Positions 10,507 through 21,530 of a DNA stretch of 64,000 bases are shown here, piece by piece (position 1 is the first letter of the stretch; every line of letters begins with the position of its first letter). The stretch is from Dicyema japonicum (lineage: Eukaryota > Dicyemida > Rhombozoa > Dicyemidae). The DNA is taken from NCBI GenBank assembly GCA_011109175.1, contig RDEW01000022.1:163611-227610 (forward strand). Reading direction: 5' to 3'. The position numbers and the translations under genes were made by a program. The notes under the pieces were generated by a model. The model worked only from the letters and a program-made list of their open reading frames with translations. It was not told where the DNA came from and searched no databases.

Positions 10507-11968
10507 ATGGCGGATATTGAAAAGGAAACTAATCCAACAAAAGGAACTGGATAAAACCTCTTTCAAGTATATCAAGAATTATTTTAAAAATATCAGAAAA
10601 TATGAGGTAATCCTACAAATCGAAAGGATCTATCAGAAGGTCGAACATCTCATATATTCGCTATTAATCGGTGCAACAAAATCAATTCGAAAAGGGAAAC
10701 AGTTTGCAGAATCGCAGATTAACTTTAGCCACGTGGGAGTCAACCATAAAGATAGTGAATAGTACGGATTGATCATTGTGAGACGATTCAGTTCAATTGG
10801 ATCCACAAATAAGGTTCATGCTTCAAATTACCTCTTGTACTCTATTCGCCACGTCAGTTCCAACATTTCCTTGGTTTGAGCACTATTTCGAGTAACAATA
10901 ATTTTTGTTTTTAAATTTATCTTTTTCAAAATAAATTTAAATTAATTGATGTGTGGCAAATGGTCGAAGAATTATTTAGTAGACTAAATGGACTTTTTTC
11001 AGTTTATAAGAGTTCCCATCATTCACCAAGAGAATTATCAATTCTTCTTAAGCACTACTTACAGAAAAGTATACACACGTGTTATTATTTAGATTTGTCA
11101 CAAATTTACAGCTCCTCTTTAACTTCTCAGCCAAACCACGTGGATGATAAAATCGGTTTTATGTGCTTTTTAAAGTCAGTTTGCCACAATAAATTCCATT
11201 CCGATGATTTCACCTTTATTAACATCTCTCTTTTAGAAAAGCACATGTCTTGCGTTAACGGTACTTTAATTTATCAGATTTACAGTTATTGGAATTGGGC
11301 CACGTGGTCTGAAATTAGGGAGAGATTTGCGAAGATACAATCCGCTAAAAGTAACGATGGTGGTGAAAGTGCAAGGTTTTTCAAGTCACAGGGCAATTGG
11401 GGATCGTCAGCAGCGATTTTTCCGTTCGCGGAAGAATATTGGACAGAAGGTCATATGCCCACGTGACCCTGAATAAGATCACGAGGATTCTGAACAGAGT
11501 TGAGTCTGGGTACAAAAAACTTCAGTTCGAGTTAGTACACGTGCGTAGTTGACAGTTACTCGGGAGTATCAATGGACAGTCACGAGGCATATGATTTGGC
11601 CGTGGGAGGGCAGATTAGGCCGAAGATGACTTCTTCCGAGAAGGTTCCGTTGATTTACTTCATAAAGTGCATATCCCTGAGGAGACCGTTCTTTATACTG
11701 GGTAGTGGGGGTAATTTACTGAGAAATACACATCACTAACGAATCGGAAGGATTCCTGAGGGAGCTGATTCATGAAATTGGGGTTGAGATGCGGTCGGGG
11801 GCTGTCTGCAAGCGGATTAGGTGTATTAGGTTTGGGACCTTCCAACTGGAGGAGTCGTTAGTGCAATCTCAGTGGAATGTCCATAATTTCATTGATCATG
11901 TCGACTTGTTCAAGAATCTTAATTTTGAGAACTTTTCACAGCACTTGTTGCCTCTGAATAAATTGTGA
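10507..11968 (+). CDS. Unidentified multi-exon gene (coding blocks at 10.5-10.76 and 10.95-11.97 kb)
   Basis: Several plus-strand blocks carry good coding sequence but change frame, as expected with tiny introns. Block 1 (about 10,515-10,762) is a lysine-rich helix. Block 2 (about 10,940-11,375) runs from DVWQMVEELFSRLNG to about SNDGGESA. Removing about 35 nt (GT...CAG) near 11,375-11,410 joins it to a block ending LNRVESGYKKLQFEL (to about 11,535). Then come MDSHEAYDLAVGGQIRP (about 11,570) and SLRRPFFIL. A 22-nt GT...TTTACTGAG intron near 11,702-11,723 leads into ITNESEGFLRELIHEIG and a stop at 11,966-11,968. I recognise no family. The ATG at 10,507 leads to an early stop, so the true start is unresolved. 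Confidence 0.4.
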
Positions 11969-12470
11969 CTTATGATTCTGTGCTGGTTGGTAGTTGCTCT
12001 CTTGGTGGATCACCTATACGCGTTCCACATATAAGTTTATTTAGAAACTACAGAATGGGAAAACGCATTCAGTCGTTCCAATTGTGGAAACCTTTCAAAT
12101 GCAATGGGAGAAAACAAATGATATTTTAGTGGTGTTCTTTCAGGGGACGTATTACATGATGCCACTTTAGTAGAACAAGAGAAGATAAAAAGCTGAGAAA
12201 AGAGAAACCTTTGACCAAGTAGAAAGTGGAAGGTGAACAATGACAAGTACATTCAGTGATCAAGAATCCATAGGAGGAGAAGTGGGAAGTAAAAATTCAG
12301 TAAGGTTGTAAATTCTCCTAGGAATGCTACATTTGGAAAAACAAACAGAATGATCATTTAAAGCGTCAATTTTGAGGTTTTCTTTGTTTAAAAGCTTAAT
12401 ATAAAATATGCAAAAATTATTTTTATAATATTTAATTAATATAATATTTATTAAAAACAAGAAAGCTATG
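11969..12470. other. Spacer; possible further exon
   Basis: An ATG at about 12,055 opens a 24-codon frame ending in TTTTAG, which could be an exon followed by an acceptor-like sequence. Nothing else is recognised. Confidence 0.25.
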
Positions 12471-12474
12471 CCTT

Positions 12475-12850
12475 TACGTCATGGGGAATCAGTCTGTCCT
12501 GGACGAACAAACAAAGAATCCGGGACATTCAGGCCTTAACAGCCACTACTACTAGTAATCTCGGGAAACTAGAAAAACTAACACCCTCATCGCTTGAAGA
12601 CCTTATCCGACAAAATGGAAAGGGATTTGCTGCCCTGTGTAAGCAGTGCAACTCTCAACAATACAAAGTCACGACGTGTCTTATGAGAAGGGAATACATC
12701 ACCCCTCTCCAATTCTATTCCCAAAACCACCCCACCCACAGAGAAGTTGTGTTGGATCCCAGAAGGCGCACGAGGAGAAAATGAGAAATCTGATTGAGGC
12801 CTTCGAGATCACTTATTTAATTTAGTAATTAAATTGACTATTGTGTTTTT
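12475..12850 (+). mobile_element. Jockey-like LINE, 3' end fragment D
   Basis: A plus-strand frame reads WGISLSWTNKQRIRDIQAL, then KLTPSSLEDLIRQNGKGF and a cysteine-containing tail. It matches the minus-strand copy at 20,204-20,830 residue for residue in many places. It is followed by a 3' UTR ending TTTGGGTTAATAATAATAATTG. The 5' side is truncated near 12,475. Confidence 0.75.
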
Positions 12851-13019
12851 GGGTTAATAATAATAATTGATAAAGAAATCTGTCATTTTCATGTTATTTT
12901 GTTCTTTTACGGGAACCCCCAAGAGGTGGAGAGAAGTTGATGGCTTTTTTCGTTTTTTTCCAGAATGGATGATACCTTATCGGGTGAGCCATAAGACACC
13001 AAGTTAAGCACATGTTTTT

Positions 13020-13160
13020 CAAACTCGTATCAAATTCATGGAGACGCACAGGTTTCGGATGGCACGTTTGGTAGCGAGAACTGGGATCACCTAACTAGTC
13101 GACATTACTTTTGTCTTTCTCGGTGATCCCGGGGTTAATAAATAGATTTTGTTCTTTAGT
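13020..13160 (+). mobile_element. Jockey-like LINE, 3' end fragment F
   Basis: About 100 bp match the very end of copy A: GGGATCACCTAACTAG..., TTTTGTCTTTCTCGGTGATC and CCGGGGTTAATAAATAG. It is a strongly 5'-truncated insertion. Confidence 0.75.
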
Positions 13161-14338
13161 GAATGCACAATATCTGCTTTAAATATTTAAAAACATTTTC
13201 AGGAGATTATTGTTTGACTACATTAATGTGCATTGTGAAAACATGTTCCATATTTCATACTCAAAATATCTCGCTGTTATCTTCTTCAGAGCATTATAAA
13301 AATCTCTCAATTTCCATATTCCAATTAAATAATGATTTATTGGGCTGTTTTCGTTATCATGTTTTCTAGTGTTTATTTTCGAAGGCCTTTTCAAAGCAAT
13401 TTCGTATTTCTGATTTATTTATTCCCAGGCCACAAGTAAACAAGTTGCATTATCTAAGTCTTTATTGGAATGCCCATTTGCAATTTTGCAGACAATAAGT
13501 TTTAACGTTGACTGGGAAATTTTTGCACATCAGAGAACGAAAAACTACATAAACTTCTGTATTTAATTGGTACCCATCTACCCTATTTGGCGTAGAGCAA
13601 CCTTTAATAAGATACCCTTTTAGTCGACGATGCCAACTTCCTTTTCCAGTCGACTTCCATCAGAGATGCCATTCTTCTTACAAATAAATGCATATTTATG
13701 CAGATCTGATTGTATTTCCTTACATATTCTATTTTTTATCATTTTGATTTAACTTCCTGGTCATACACCTTTAAATTTTTTAAGATAAATTTAAAAATTG
13801 TCACACTAATTTCGCCCATTTGGGGTTTATTACTAAAGAAAATTTCCCCCAAATTGATGTTTTGTCCAAAAAGAGGTTTTCTTCACAGTTTAAGTTTTTC
13901 CAAAACGAGGTCGGACTGTACTACAATCGAAAGTGGTTGTGTCTTTTAAAGGGTCGAACTAACAACATTGACGATTGACTAAATCTGCTCGTTAGTACAC
14001 CTTTAGGAGAGACTGTGCACCTTTTAGGGCTTCGAACAGACCATAGCTTCGACCCTCTTCTGGCATCTTATGGCAAAATCGTCGATACGAAAAAATCTAT
14101 TCTTCCAGTTCAGTCAGAAACCAGAAAATCCACTAAGTTTGTCCGTGTCCTGACCACATAGTTTATACGAGGCTGAGTTATGATATACTTGTTGCATTAG
14201 TAAATTAGTTTGTTGGATAATATATGCGAGTAAACCTCCTAGCAGTTGCTTTAATCTCCGTAAATCATTAGGGAACAAGAAAGGTATACCCTAGGATAAA
14301 GAGGAAATAGTCTGCAACATCGTTTGCTCCTCAAAAGC
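13161..14338. other. Spacer; pogo-type terminal sequence on minus strand
   Basis: No gene is recognised. CCAAAACGAGGTCGGACTG at 13,900-13,918 followed by TA resembles the outer end of a pogo/Tigger element (compare CGGGGTTCGACTG at 57,798-57,810). No matching second end was found nearby. Confidence 0.3.
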
Positions 14339-14582
14339 AACGAGAGAGTCTATATCCGCAGTGTCAAGGATTCATTTTTACTCTCAAAAATATCGAATAG
14401 TATATTATTTATTTATTTAATAACCCCGAAAAGGGAACACCAAGAAAGAAGGAGTAAACCAACGAGAGAGTCTATATCCGCAGTGTCAAGGATTCATTTT
14501 TACTCTCAAAAATATCGAATAGTATATTATTTATTTATTTAATAACCCCGAAAAGGGAACACCAAGAAAGAAGGAGTAAACC
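14339..14582. repeat. 122-bp tandem duplication at the Jockey B 3' end
   Basis: The segment starting AACGAGAGAGTCTATATCCG and ending AAGGAGTAAACC is present twice in a row, 14,339-14,460 and 14,461-14,582, essentially identical. Each copy contains part of the LINE 3' end (TTTAATAACCCCGAAAAGGG) and flanking DNA. Confidence 0.9.
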
Positions 14583-14588
14583 AACTAA

Positions 14589-15839
14589 TTAAGTGATCCC
14601 GGTACGCCTCAACAGGATCGAGAGGTTTTTCCTGTGTTCCTCCAGAGTACCCACGGCTTTCCTGAATAGACGACGATCATCTTTCATTAGAGTTTGAAGA
14701 GGAGTGGGTTTTTTCCCCAAATTTCGTGTATTTGAGGCCTTTAGCCTTGAATGGAAGAAACGACTTGTTTCTTGGCCACACAGACAGATGAAGCCGGAGC
14801 CATTATTTTTGATTGCGGCGTGGTCAAGCATTGGAGGGAAAAGATCGGGGGGTAGATTCGTTTGACGTGCTAGTTTTCCAATTAGGGTATTGATCTTGAG
14901 TGAATTTGATATCGAAGCTCCATAGGCCCATGAGGCACAGGCGTACTCAATCGTCGGTTTTAGGAGTTGATTGAACACGACGAGGGCGCATTCCTGTGAA
15001 GGTTTGGACTTCAAGAGCGGTTTGATAATATTAAGTTTCCTGAGACCCTTTGTCATAACGTTCTTCACATGTTGAGAAAATGTCATCAAAGGGTCAAATG
15101 TCACTCCCAGGATAGTTGGACGAGTCTGTAGTGGTAAGGAGTCTCCAAAAATGTTCAAATCAAGTGTATGTTTTTCTTTTCTGTCCGTGGTGAAAATTGT
15201 ATATGTTGATTTGTCCCTGGATACGGAGAGACGATTCATCTTCAACCAGGCTCCCAGGTCGTCAATATGTGACTGGAGCTCTGATTTTGCTGTACCCACG
15301 TATTTGTTCCTGCTAGCGATGATTAGGTCGTCAGCATAAGTGAGAAGCATTGAATCTGGTCCTCCAGGGCAGGGTAAATCGTTGAGGAACAAGTTGAATA
15401 ATGCCGGAGAGAGGGGCGATCCTTGAGGGACGCCATTTGGTAGGAGACGGGACCTCGATCTTGCCTGGCCTATACAGACACGTCCTCTTCTTCCGGAGAG
15501 AAAATTGGCTATCCATCTTTTCAAATCCGTCTGAATGGTGGTGCCAAAAACCTCCTTCGTGAGTAATGTTCTCGAGACAGAATCGAACGCCTTTTGGATA
15601 TCCAGGGAAACCACTATTGTCCGTAGATGGCGTTTCGGTACGTTGAACCCTTCTGATATAAATTGAGACAGTGAAGTCAAATGTGTCGTAGTTGAACGCT
15701 CACATTTGAAACCATGTTGTAAGTGGCAGTCGGGCAAATGGGGTTTAATTTTCCAGAGTACGAGTTCTCCATTAAGCGCGATAATGCGCACGTTAATGAA
15801 ATTGGACAGTAGGAAGAAGGTAAGGTTTTCGGTTTTCAT
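14589..15839 (-). CDS. Reverse transcriptase ORF of Jockey B
   Basis: This 416-residue frame is the longest intact RT stretch in the window. Visible motifs in order are LQHGFKCERSTTTHL (template contact, about residue 41), VVSLDIQKAFDSVSR (catalytic Asp, about 75), LPNGVPQGSPLSPALFNLF (about 132), LLTYADDLIIA (catalytic YADD, about 165), PTILGVTFDPLMTFSQHV (about 240) and a C-terminal region with ACASWAYG. The upstream fingers (SYCPISLTCALSRLMEN) are in another frame, so the first 30 residues of this frame are not genuine. The protein would copy LINE RNA at a nicked target. Confidence 0.85.
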   Translation of the reverse strand: MKTENLTFFLLSNFINVRIIALNGELVLWKIKPHLPDCHLQHGFKCERSTTTHLTSLSQFISEGFNVPKRHLRTIVVSLDIQKAFDSVSRTLLTKEVFGTTIQTDLKRWIANFLSGRRGRVCIGQARSRSRLLPNGVPQGSPLSPALFNLFLNDLPCPGGPDSMLLTYADDLIIASRNKYVGTAKSELQSHIDDLGAWLKMNRLSVSRDKSTYTIFTTDRKEKHTLDLNIFGDSLPLQTRPTILGVTFDPLMTFSQHVKNVMTKGLRKLNIIKPLLKSKPSQECALVVFNQLLKPTIEYACASWAYGASISNSLKINTLIGKLARQTNLPPDLFPPMLDHAAIKNNGSGFICLCGQETSRFFHSRLKASNTRNLGKKPTPLQTLMKDDRRLFRKAVGTLEEHRKNLSILLRRTGIT

Positions 15840-16815
15840 GGTTTAAGGATTGGTATTATAAGTGAGTTTTTCCATTTGCATGGGATGACGTTCATGTTCG
15901 AAGATAAATTAAAAATTGACGTAATCGAATTGATTGCAACATTATCAAGGTGTTTTAGCAAAATTCCCGGAATATCGTCAGGATACACGTATAAGATCTT
16001 TTCATCGATCTTATAGCCTGTGTGACCTCGACATGCGTATATAAATTGATCCACGAAGTTGGTTTAGGCATTAAATTCCTAAGGTGACAAGAATGTGATT
16101 TCGAGAAGTCCTTGTGACTTATGGATGCGTAGTATTTCATTAGATTGTTAGCTTGAACAGTATTTTGAGCAGAAAAAGATTCTGATTCATCTGATAAGTT
16201 TAGCTTGATTCGACGAATAGTTTTCCATAAAAGACTCGTAGATTTCATATGTCCAATAGATGATAATAGCCACTTCCACGCCTTATCTTTCTTTTCTCTG
16301 ATGAACTTTGTAATTCTCTGATTTAAGCATTTTATATTTTCCAAATCAGAAGAGGTTTGCAGATGATTCATCTTCAGTGAGTTTTTTTGTTTGACAATTC
16401 TCAGAGTCCAGAGAAGGCTAGTGGGATTTGTAAACTGCACGTGGTTCAAACAACTTTTCAGCAGGAAGGAATACATGGTTTAGATGGTCCACTGCTTTGT
16501 CGATGGAGCAAAATGAAGTGGGATCACAATAGAAATTTGTTCCGCGGTCTTGTGTAGAATTAAATAATCCACTTGCGAGCTCACATCGTGAAAGGATAAA
16601 ACGTTTTTAATAATGGTGAGTAAGCCGCAACCACGTACAATGCTGTCTTTTCTGATAGAGATGTATCCAGGAAAAATTGGGGTTGTACTGTTTGTAGAAA
16701 GTTTTGACTCCTGGATAAGGCAGATATCAGTCTTGTGCTTGGCTAATAAACATCATAACTCTAGAATCTTTGTTTTTATTCCGCTAGCATTGAGTTGCAT
16801 AATAACATGGGGTTT

Positions 16816-16842
16816 TGGTTCAGGCTTTTGTTCAATATCTCC
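16816..16842 (-). other. Degenerate 2A motif GDIEQKPEP (Jockey B)
   Basis: This occupies the same place as the 2A motif of copy A, but the essential N-P-G-P has become K-P-E-P, so skipping is not expected. Confidence 0.7.
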
Positions 16843-16993
16843 AGAAAGCAATGGAATTCAGGGGAACAAACAACATCTCTAGTTTCCAGTTGAGGTATAC
16901 GATCCAGGCATAAGGAGTCTGGATGGGAAAGAGCAAATGGTTTTTTTTGGTGTATTATTACACTGAGGGCCACCACAAAGGTGAACCACATGA

Positions 16994-18049
16994 CGCCACG
17001 AGAATAAAAATTTTTTTTAAACTGCCTATATTATTTAAAAAATTTTAAGAATAGAATATTATTTATTAACTATGGAGGAGAGCGCCTGCTGACATCACGG
17101 AGTAAGCTTAAGCATCTCCGCTTAAAGAAACAGCAAGCAGCATACAGAGCCCCGGTATTTCTCAACACAGGAACATAGTAGGTGTCTCTTAGCCACGTTA
17201 TTCATCCCTCTGCCATTGAAAGTAAGGATGTGTAGGTTATTGGATTGTTCTAAATGTTTTAGACATAAAAGCAAAATAGAGGTACGTCACCACCTCAACC
17301 AATAAGTTTTTGAAATTTGACAATTCTTAATGTACCCTTTCTCTCCTACCTCGTCTACAAAATTTAAAGAATTAATTATTTCGGGGTACATATCATTAAA
17401 TCCATTGCTTTAGTCAATTCTGTTGTTTCTATTTCAATTTTTTATTAAAGAATAAATTCGATGTTTAAAAATCCTCTTCTACAAAGTTTCACCGTATATA
17501 GTATGGTTATGATATATTTACGTCTAAATGAACAGGTCCCCGAAATGTCGCAATGAACAACTACTTCGGAAATACGAGAGCTGGATTCCGTCAACGCCGA
17601 TTATATTGAATGAAGACCTATCGGGGGTTGGTATTAGACTAACTCTGGGGTACGACCTAAAAGAACTACACGCAAGAGAAGATCATAGTCGAGGCTGACG
17701 GAGAGGATGATTCTGAATGCGGTACAGGGAAACTTTAGTGTCCAATCCGTCTTTCCTCCTAAGGTTGGTCTTGGAATTCTGAGTTTATCTCCAAAATTGA
17801 GAAAGTTTCTTCTCATACTTTGAGAAGGATTCTAGAATAATTAGACTTTGACCCAAATGGATGGTCTAGATTTTTGATCATTTAAAGGAAATATTGCTGG
17901 CGTTTTAATGAAGCATTATTGGTGTTTCGTTTAATGTTTTCCATAATAACAAGATAAAAGAGAGTCACAATAAAACTCTAACAGATCATAGATAACATAA
18001 CATGATTTATTTGCAAAACCCCAACTAACTAAACAAGGTAAGAGCCATT
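16994..18049. other. Spacer with weak minus-strand coding-like stretch
   Basis: A 60-residue minus frame at 17,634-17,816 (LRIPRPTLGGKTDWTLKF) looks like an eroded RT C-terminus, but I cannot place it. The rest is AT-rich. Confidence 0.3.
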
Positions 18050-18840
18050 AACTAAAAAGGAAAGCCAAGATTTGGGGTCGTCTATATCGGGGCACTCTCA
18101 TGAGACACCGTATGTCTCTTCTCCGTAAAAAGCCCCAATTACAATGCGAGTTTCCACAAGCAATGTAATAAATCACCGATTCTTCTCGTTTTTCTATTGT
18201 ATTCGTCATCAATTTCAGATGCTAAATCCAATCCATGTGCTTCAATTTAGTTTCATTTATAATTAGAACTTCCATCTGGATCGTGCTGGCTATAGCAACC
18301 AGCACTGAGGCCCGTTTCCGAAGAGAACGGGCATTAACCAGGGTTATCCTGACTACTTCTGGTTTTTTCGGTGGCTGCCCTCTCTTCTTAAGAGCACCAC
18401 TCTCTTCTCTGTGTTGAAGCTTCTACTGTTTCTTTTTTAGAAGGTTTCTTATTATTTGTCGTATTCCAGCCAGTCTGCCCATACATTCTAAACTCTGACT
18501 TTAATTTCTTATTCGTTCCAGTTTTGGAAACTTCACTTTCTCCATTATGGGCATTTTCTCGTTTTAGAAAAATTTTCCATTCGATTCTTTCCTTTTTTGG
18601 TCAATTTTGTTTTTCTTCGCAATGTTAGCTTCAACAGCCTTGGAGCATCTTCCATAATTTAGTTTCGTTTATAATTAGAACTTCCATCTGGATCGTGCTG
18701 GCTATAGCAACCAGCACTGAGGCCCGTTTCCAAAGAGAACGGGCATTAATCAGGGTTATCCTGACTACTTCTGGTTTTTTTTTCGGTCGCTGGCCTCTCT
18801 TCTCTGTATTGAAGCTTCTATAGATCAGGTCGGTGATCAG
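18050..18840 (-). mobile_element. LINE endonuclease N-terminus, partly duplicated
   Basis: The minus strand reads a hydrophilic linker followed by ITLVNARSLRKRASVLVAI and VLIINETKL, the opening strands of a LINE apurinic endonuclease. Part of it is present twice (about 18,235-18,410 and 18,655-18,830) with the same CAGCACGATCCAGATGGAAG stretch. The lineage is not Jockey A-like, and the rest of the domain is missing. Confidence 0.55.
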
Positions 18841-18867
18841 TCTTCTTAAATTTGAAGTTTACTAAAA

Positions 18868-19067
18868 CATGCTAAATTTTACCAATGCATTATCATCCAA
18901 AGGGCAAACTTAATTTATGTTTTTCTTAATTTCTTTAAGAACGAGATGATGTGGTCCATTTATACTAAACCATGCTAAATTTTACCAATGCGTTATCATC
19001 CAAAGGGCAAACTTAATTTATGTTTTTCTTAATTTCTTTAAGAACGAGATGATGTGGTCCATTTATA
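18868..19067. repeat. Tandem duplication of about 97 bp
   Basis: AAACATGCTAAATTTTACCAATGC... through GAACGAGATGATGTGGTCCA occurs at about 18,863-18,961 and again at about 18,966-19,066. The second copy carries one G/A change. A smaller duplication, CACTCGTCACTGCGTG, follows at about 19,122. Confidence 0.85.
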
Positions 19068-19398
19068 AAATAATAATTTCCGGAAGAAAAAAAGACCAAA
19101 CTAAACGATACTAGTGAATCACTCGTCACTGCGTGCTCACTCGTCACTGCGTGATAGATCAAAGGAAGACGACAGGGCAAGGGAGAGAGCCCTATTGAAA
19201 TTCATTAGGATCACATAAATTTTGAAAATCCATACAGAGTAGGGACAAAATGAACAGGTCTCTAGTTAAAAAAATATATCTGGCTGTGAGCCAACAGAAA
19301 TGACACGTCTCAGCCGTCTCAGAAAATCAATGCGTAAATATTTTAAGTAATAAAGACGATTAACCCATTTAACCAAAAAGAAATCATAATTAGCTTAA

Positions 19399-19745
19399 CT
19401 AAAGGAATGGTTCGGTAAAGAGTGATTCATTACGGGATTTCATTTTGATGTAAATATTAGCAATTACGCCAGTAAGTATTATAAATAGTACCAATGACAA
19501 CACTAGTCCGAAGATTCCAATTATTTGATGTTTCGTCAGTTTTTTTATGGATTCATTTTCAGACGATATTAGTTCTTCAAAACTTATTTTATCTAAAATT
19601 CAAACAAGTTTACTCACCATCTGCAATATTATGATGTTTAATCGTGGTTTTGTTTTTAATTTCAGTAGATGATTGTGTTTCAAAGCATCCTTCATATAAA
19701 ATTCAGTCAGATTTATTATCCTCATTTTCCAATATGGAAATCACC
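19399..19745 (-). pseudogene. Membrane-protein family member G3, 3' end only
   Basis: The last two exons of the family described at 21,531-22,832 are present: EGCFETQSSTEIKNK, a 25-nt GT...TTTTAG intron (19,593-19,617), then KISFEELIS and a transmembrane segment (IIGIFGLVLSLVLFIILTGV) with the tail ESLFTEPFL and stop 19,399-19,401. The acceptor of the preceding intron reads TTTTAT instead of TTTTAG, and everything upstream is replaced by other repeat sequence. It is a truncated relic. Its sequence shows what the 3' end of G2 would have been. Confidence 0.75.
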
Positions 19746-20203
19746 TCGCGTCCCCATTTTTAGAAATGTCGGATACAAGGAAGTATTGGATACACCAATT
19801 TCTGTGTTCGAATCTTATCTGGCCAAAATTGGTGGACCTTAGATATGTGTGCCTTGTGAAGGAATAAGAGTTAGTTATTGTTTTTCAAATGTTCTTAATA
19901 GAAATGATAATATCTGAATCAAGATACTAGGTATCTTGATGTCCAAATATTTTGCCTACGTACTAAAGAAATGAATTCATATTCTCACTAAAAAAAGTGG
20001 TCTGGGATCACAGGGTACATTATTTTTCTCGTTTGCCCAAGTGATTCATTTTATTTAACCATAATAATTAGTCAATAATGGTTCCACTGATTAATTAGAA
20101 TTTTTTATTTTAAAAAATTATTCATTTAAGGATTTGTTAAGTTAATTCAATATTTGGGAGACTACGCAGAGAGGATCCGGAAATTTATGGAGGCTGGTAT
20201 TAT
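19746..20203. other. Spacer with short dispersed repeat
   Basis: The segment TCCTCATTTTCCAATATGG... to ATTTTTAGAAATGTCGGATA (19,730-19,785) recurs at 23,920-23,977. Its symmetrical position beside family G pieces suggests the end of an unknown element. No gene is seen. Confidence 0.45.
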
Positions 20204-21420
20204 TATTATTATTAACCCAAGAATACCAATAGTTAATTTATTACTAAATTAAGTGATCTCGAAGGATTCAATCAGAATTCTCATTTTCTCCTCGTGCGCC
20301 TGAGATCCAACACAACTCTGTAGGTGGAGTGTTTTCAGGAATAGGTATTGGAAAGGGGTGATGTATTCCCTTCTCACAAGACACGTCGTGAATGTGTATT
20401 GTTGAGAGTTGCTTGCTTGCACAGGGTAGCAAATTAGTTTCCATTTTGTAGGATAAAGTCTTCAAGTGATGAGGGTATTAGTTTTTCTGGTTTCCAGAGA
20501 TCACTAATAGTAGTGGTTTTTAAGGCCTGAATGTCCCTGTTTCTTTGTTTGTTCGTCCAGGACAGATTAATTCTCCATGACGTACAGGCATGGCTGACAG
20601 ATGGCTCAATGAATTGTTTGTACAACAATTTCAAAGCAGGGAAAGGGGTTTTAATGCCACCGAAAATAGTTTTGATTATCCCTAGCTTTCTTGAGCAGCT
20701 TCCAGAGACGGCGTCGACGTGAGATGATAAGGACATGTGTGTGTCGAAGGTAATCCCGAAGATATTCAGTTTCTTCGTGAAAGGTATTTTCGTCTGGTTG
20801 ATAAATATTTCCACTGTCATTTGTTCAAGTCGTTTTCTGAGGTAAATAAAGACAAAGAAGATTTTTCAGTAGATATATCTAGCCGGTTATAATTTAGCCA
20901 AATTTAATCTTGTGAAGGTATTCTTGTAGTCTTTCTAATGCCTTTGGGATATCTTGATCGCGGGATCCGATTAATAAGTAATCACCATATGATAAGATGA
21001 AATCGTCTTTATTATAAGAGTTGTGGTAAATCGAACATGTATAAGTTAAATAAGGCGGGTGATAAAGGGGAACCTTGTGGACACCATTGGGTAATAATAT
21101 TGAAATTGGTCCAATTCATGTATATCCGGGCCCTTCTTCCATTTATGAAGTTAGTAAACCAATGTTTTTTTTGGTGTAATCGGGGAGAACAAACAACTTC
21201 CGGGTTAGGATTTTTCTTAAGACAGAGTCGAAGGCCTTTTATAAATCAATCGACAAACGACTGTTTTAATTTGTGTTAAAGCCTTCAATGATAAATTAAT
21301 TGACAAAAGTTAGGTTGGTAGACTGCTGCATATTATCAAAGCGACTCCAATCCACTTGAGGAGGCTTTTTTTGAAAGCATCTTAGCATTTTTTCGAAAAC
21401 AGTAGGGATTTTTGGTATAC
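20204..21420 (-). mobile_element. Jockey-like LINE copy E, 5'-truncated and decayed
   Basis: The minus strand reads KAFDSVLRKI (about 21,240), then a heavily broken palm, KLNIFGITFDTHMSLSSHV (about 20,770), a C-terminal WRINLSWTNKQRNRDIQAL (about 20,570) and a tail to about 20,270. The 3' end carries AATAATAATAATAATACC (about 20,213-20,200). This copy and fragment D are the same subfamily. The YADD box is not intact. Confidence 0.75.
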
Positions 21421-21530
21421 TTTCGTTATATTTGACAAAATAAAAAATTTTGTAAAATTTTAGAATATAGACTGTAATTCAAATAATTATAAAAATTTGA
21501 ATAAATTGAAGAAGATTTGACAAATTAATA

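Larger units (their letters stand above)
14396..16993 (-). mobile_element. Jockey-like LINE copy B, near full length
   Basis: On the minus strand this runs from the family 5' end (CGTGGCGTCATGTGGTTCAC, ending at 16,993) to the TTATTAAATAAATAAATAA tail at about 14,400. It has a degenerate 2A motif (16,816-16,842), endonuclease motifs MQLNASGIKTKI and LIQESKL, a linker (16,476-15,955), and the RT described separately. Endonuclease and RT frames are broken in several places. It is closely similar to copy C on the plus strand at 35.5-37.5 kb. Confidence 0.88.

Noticed and set aside
16613-16882. Plus-strand 89-residue frame over Jockey B (and its mirror at 35,531-35,800)
   Set aside because: It is antisense to the LINE endonuclease (LIQESKL, MQLNASGI on the other strand).
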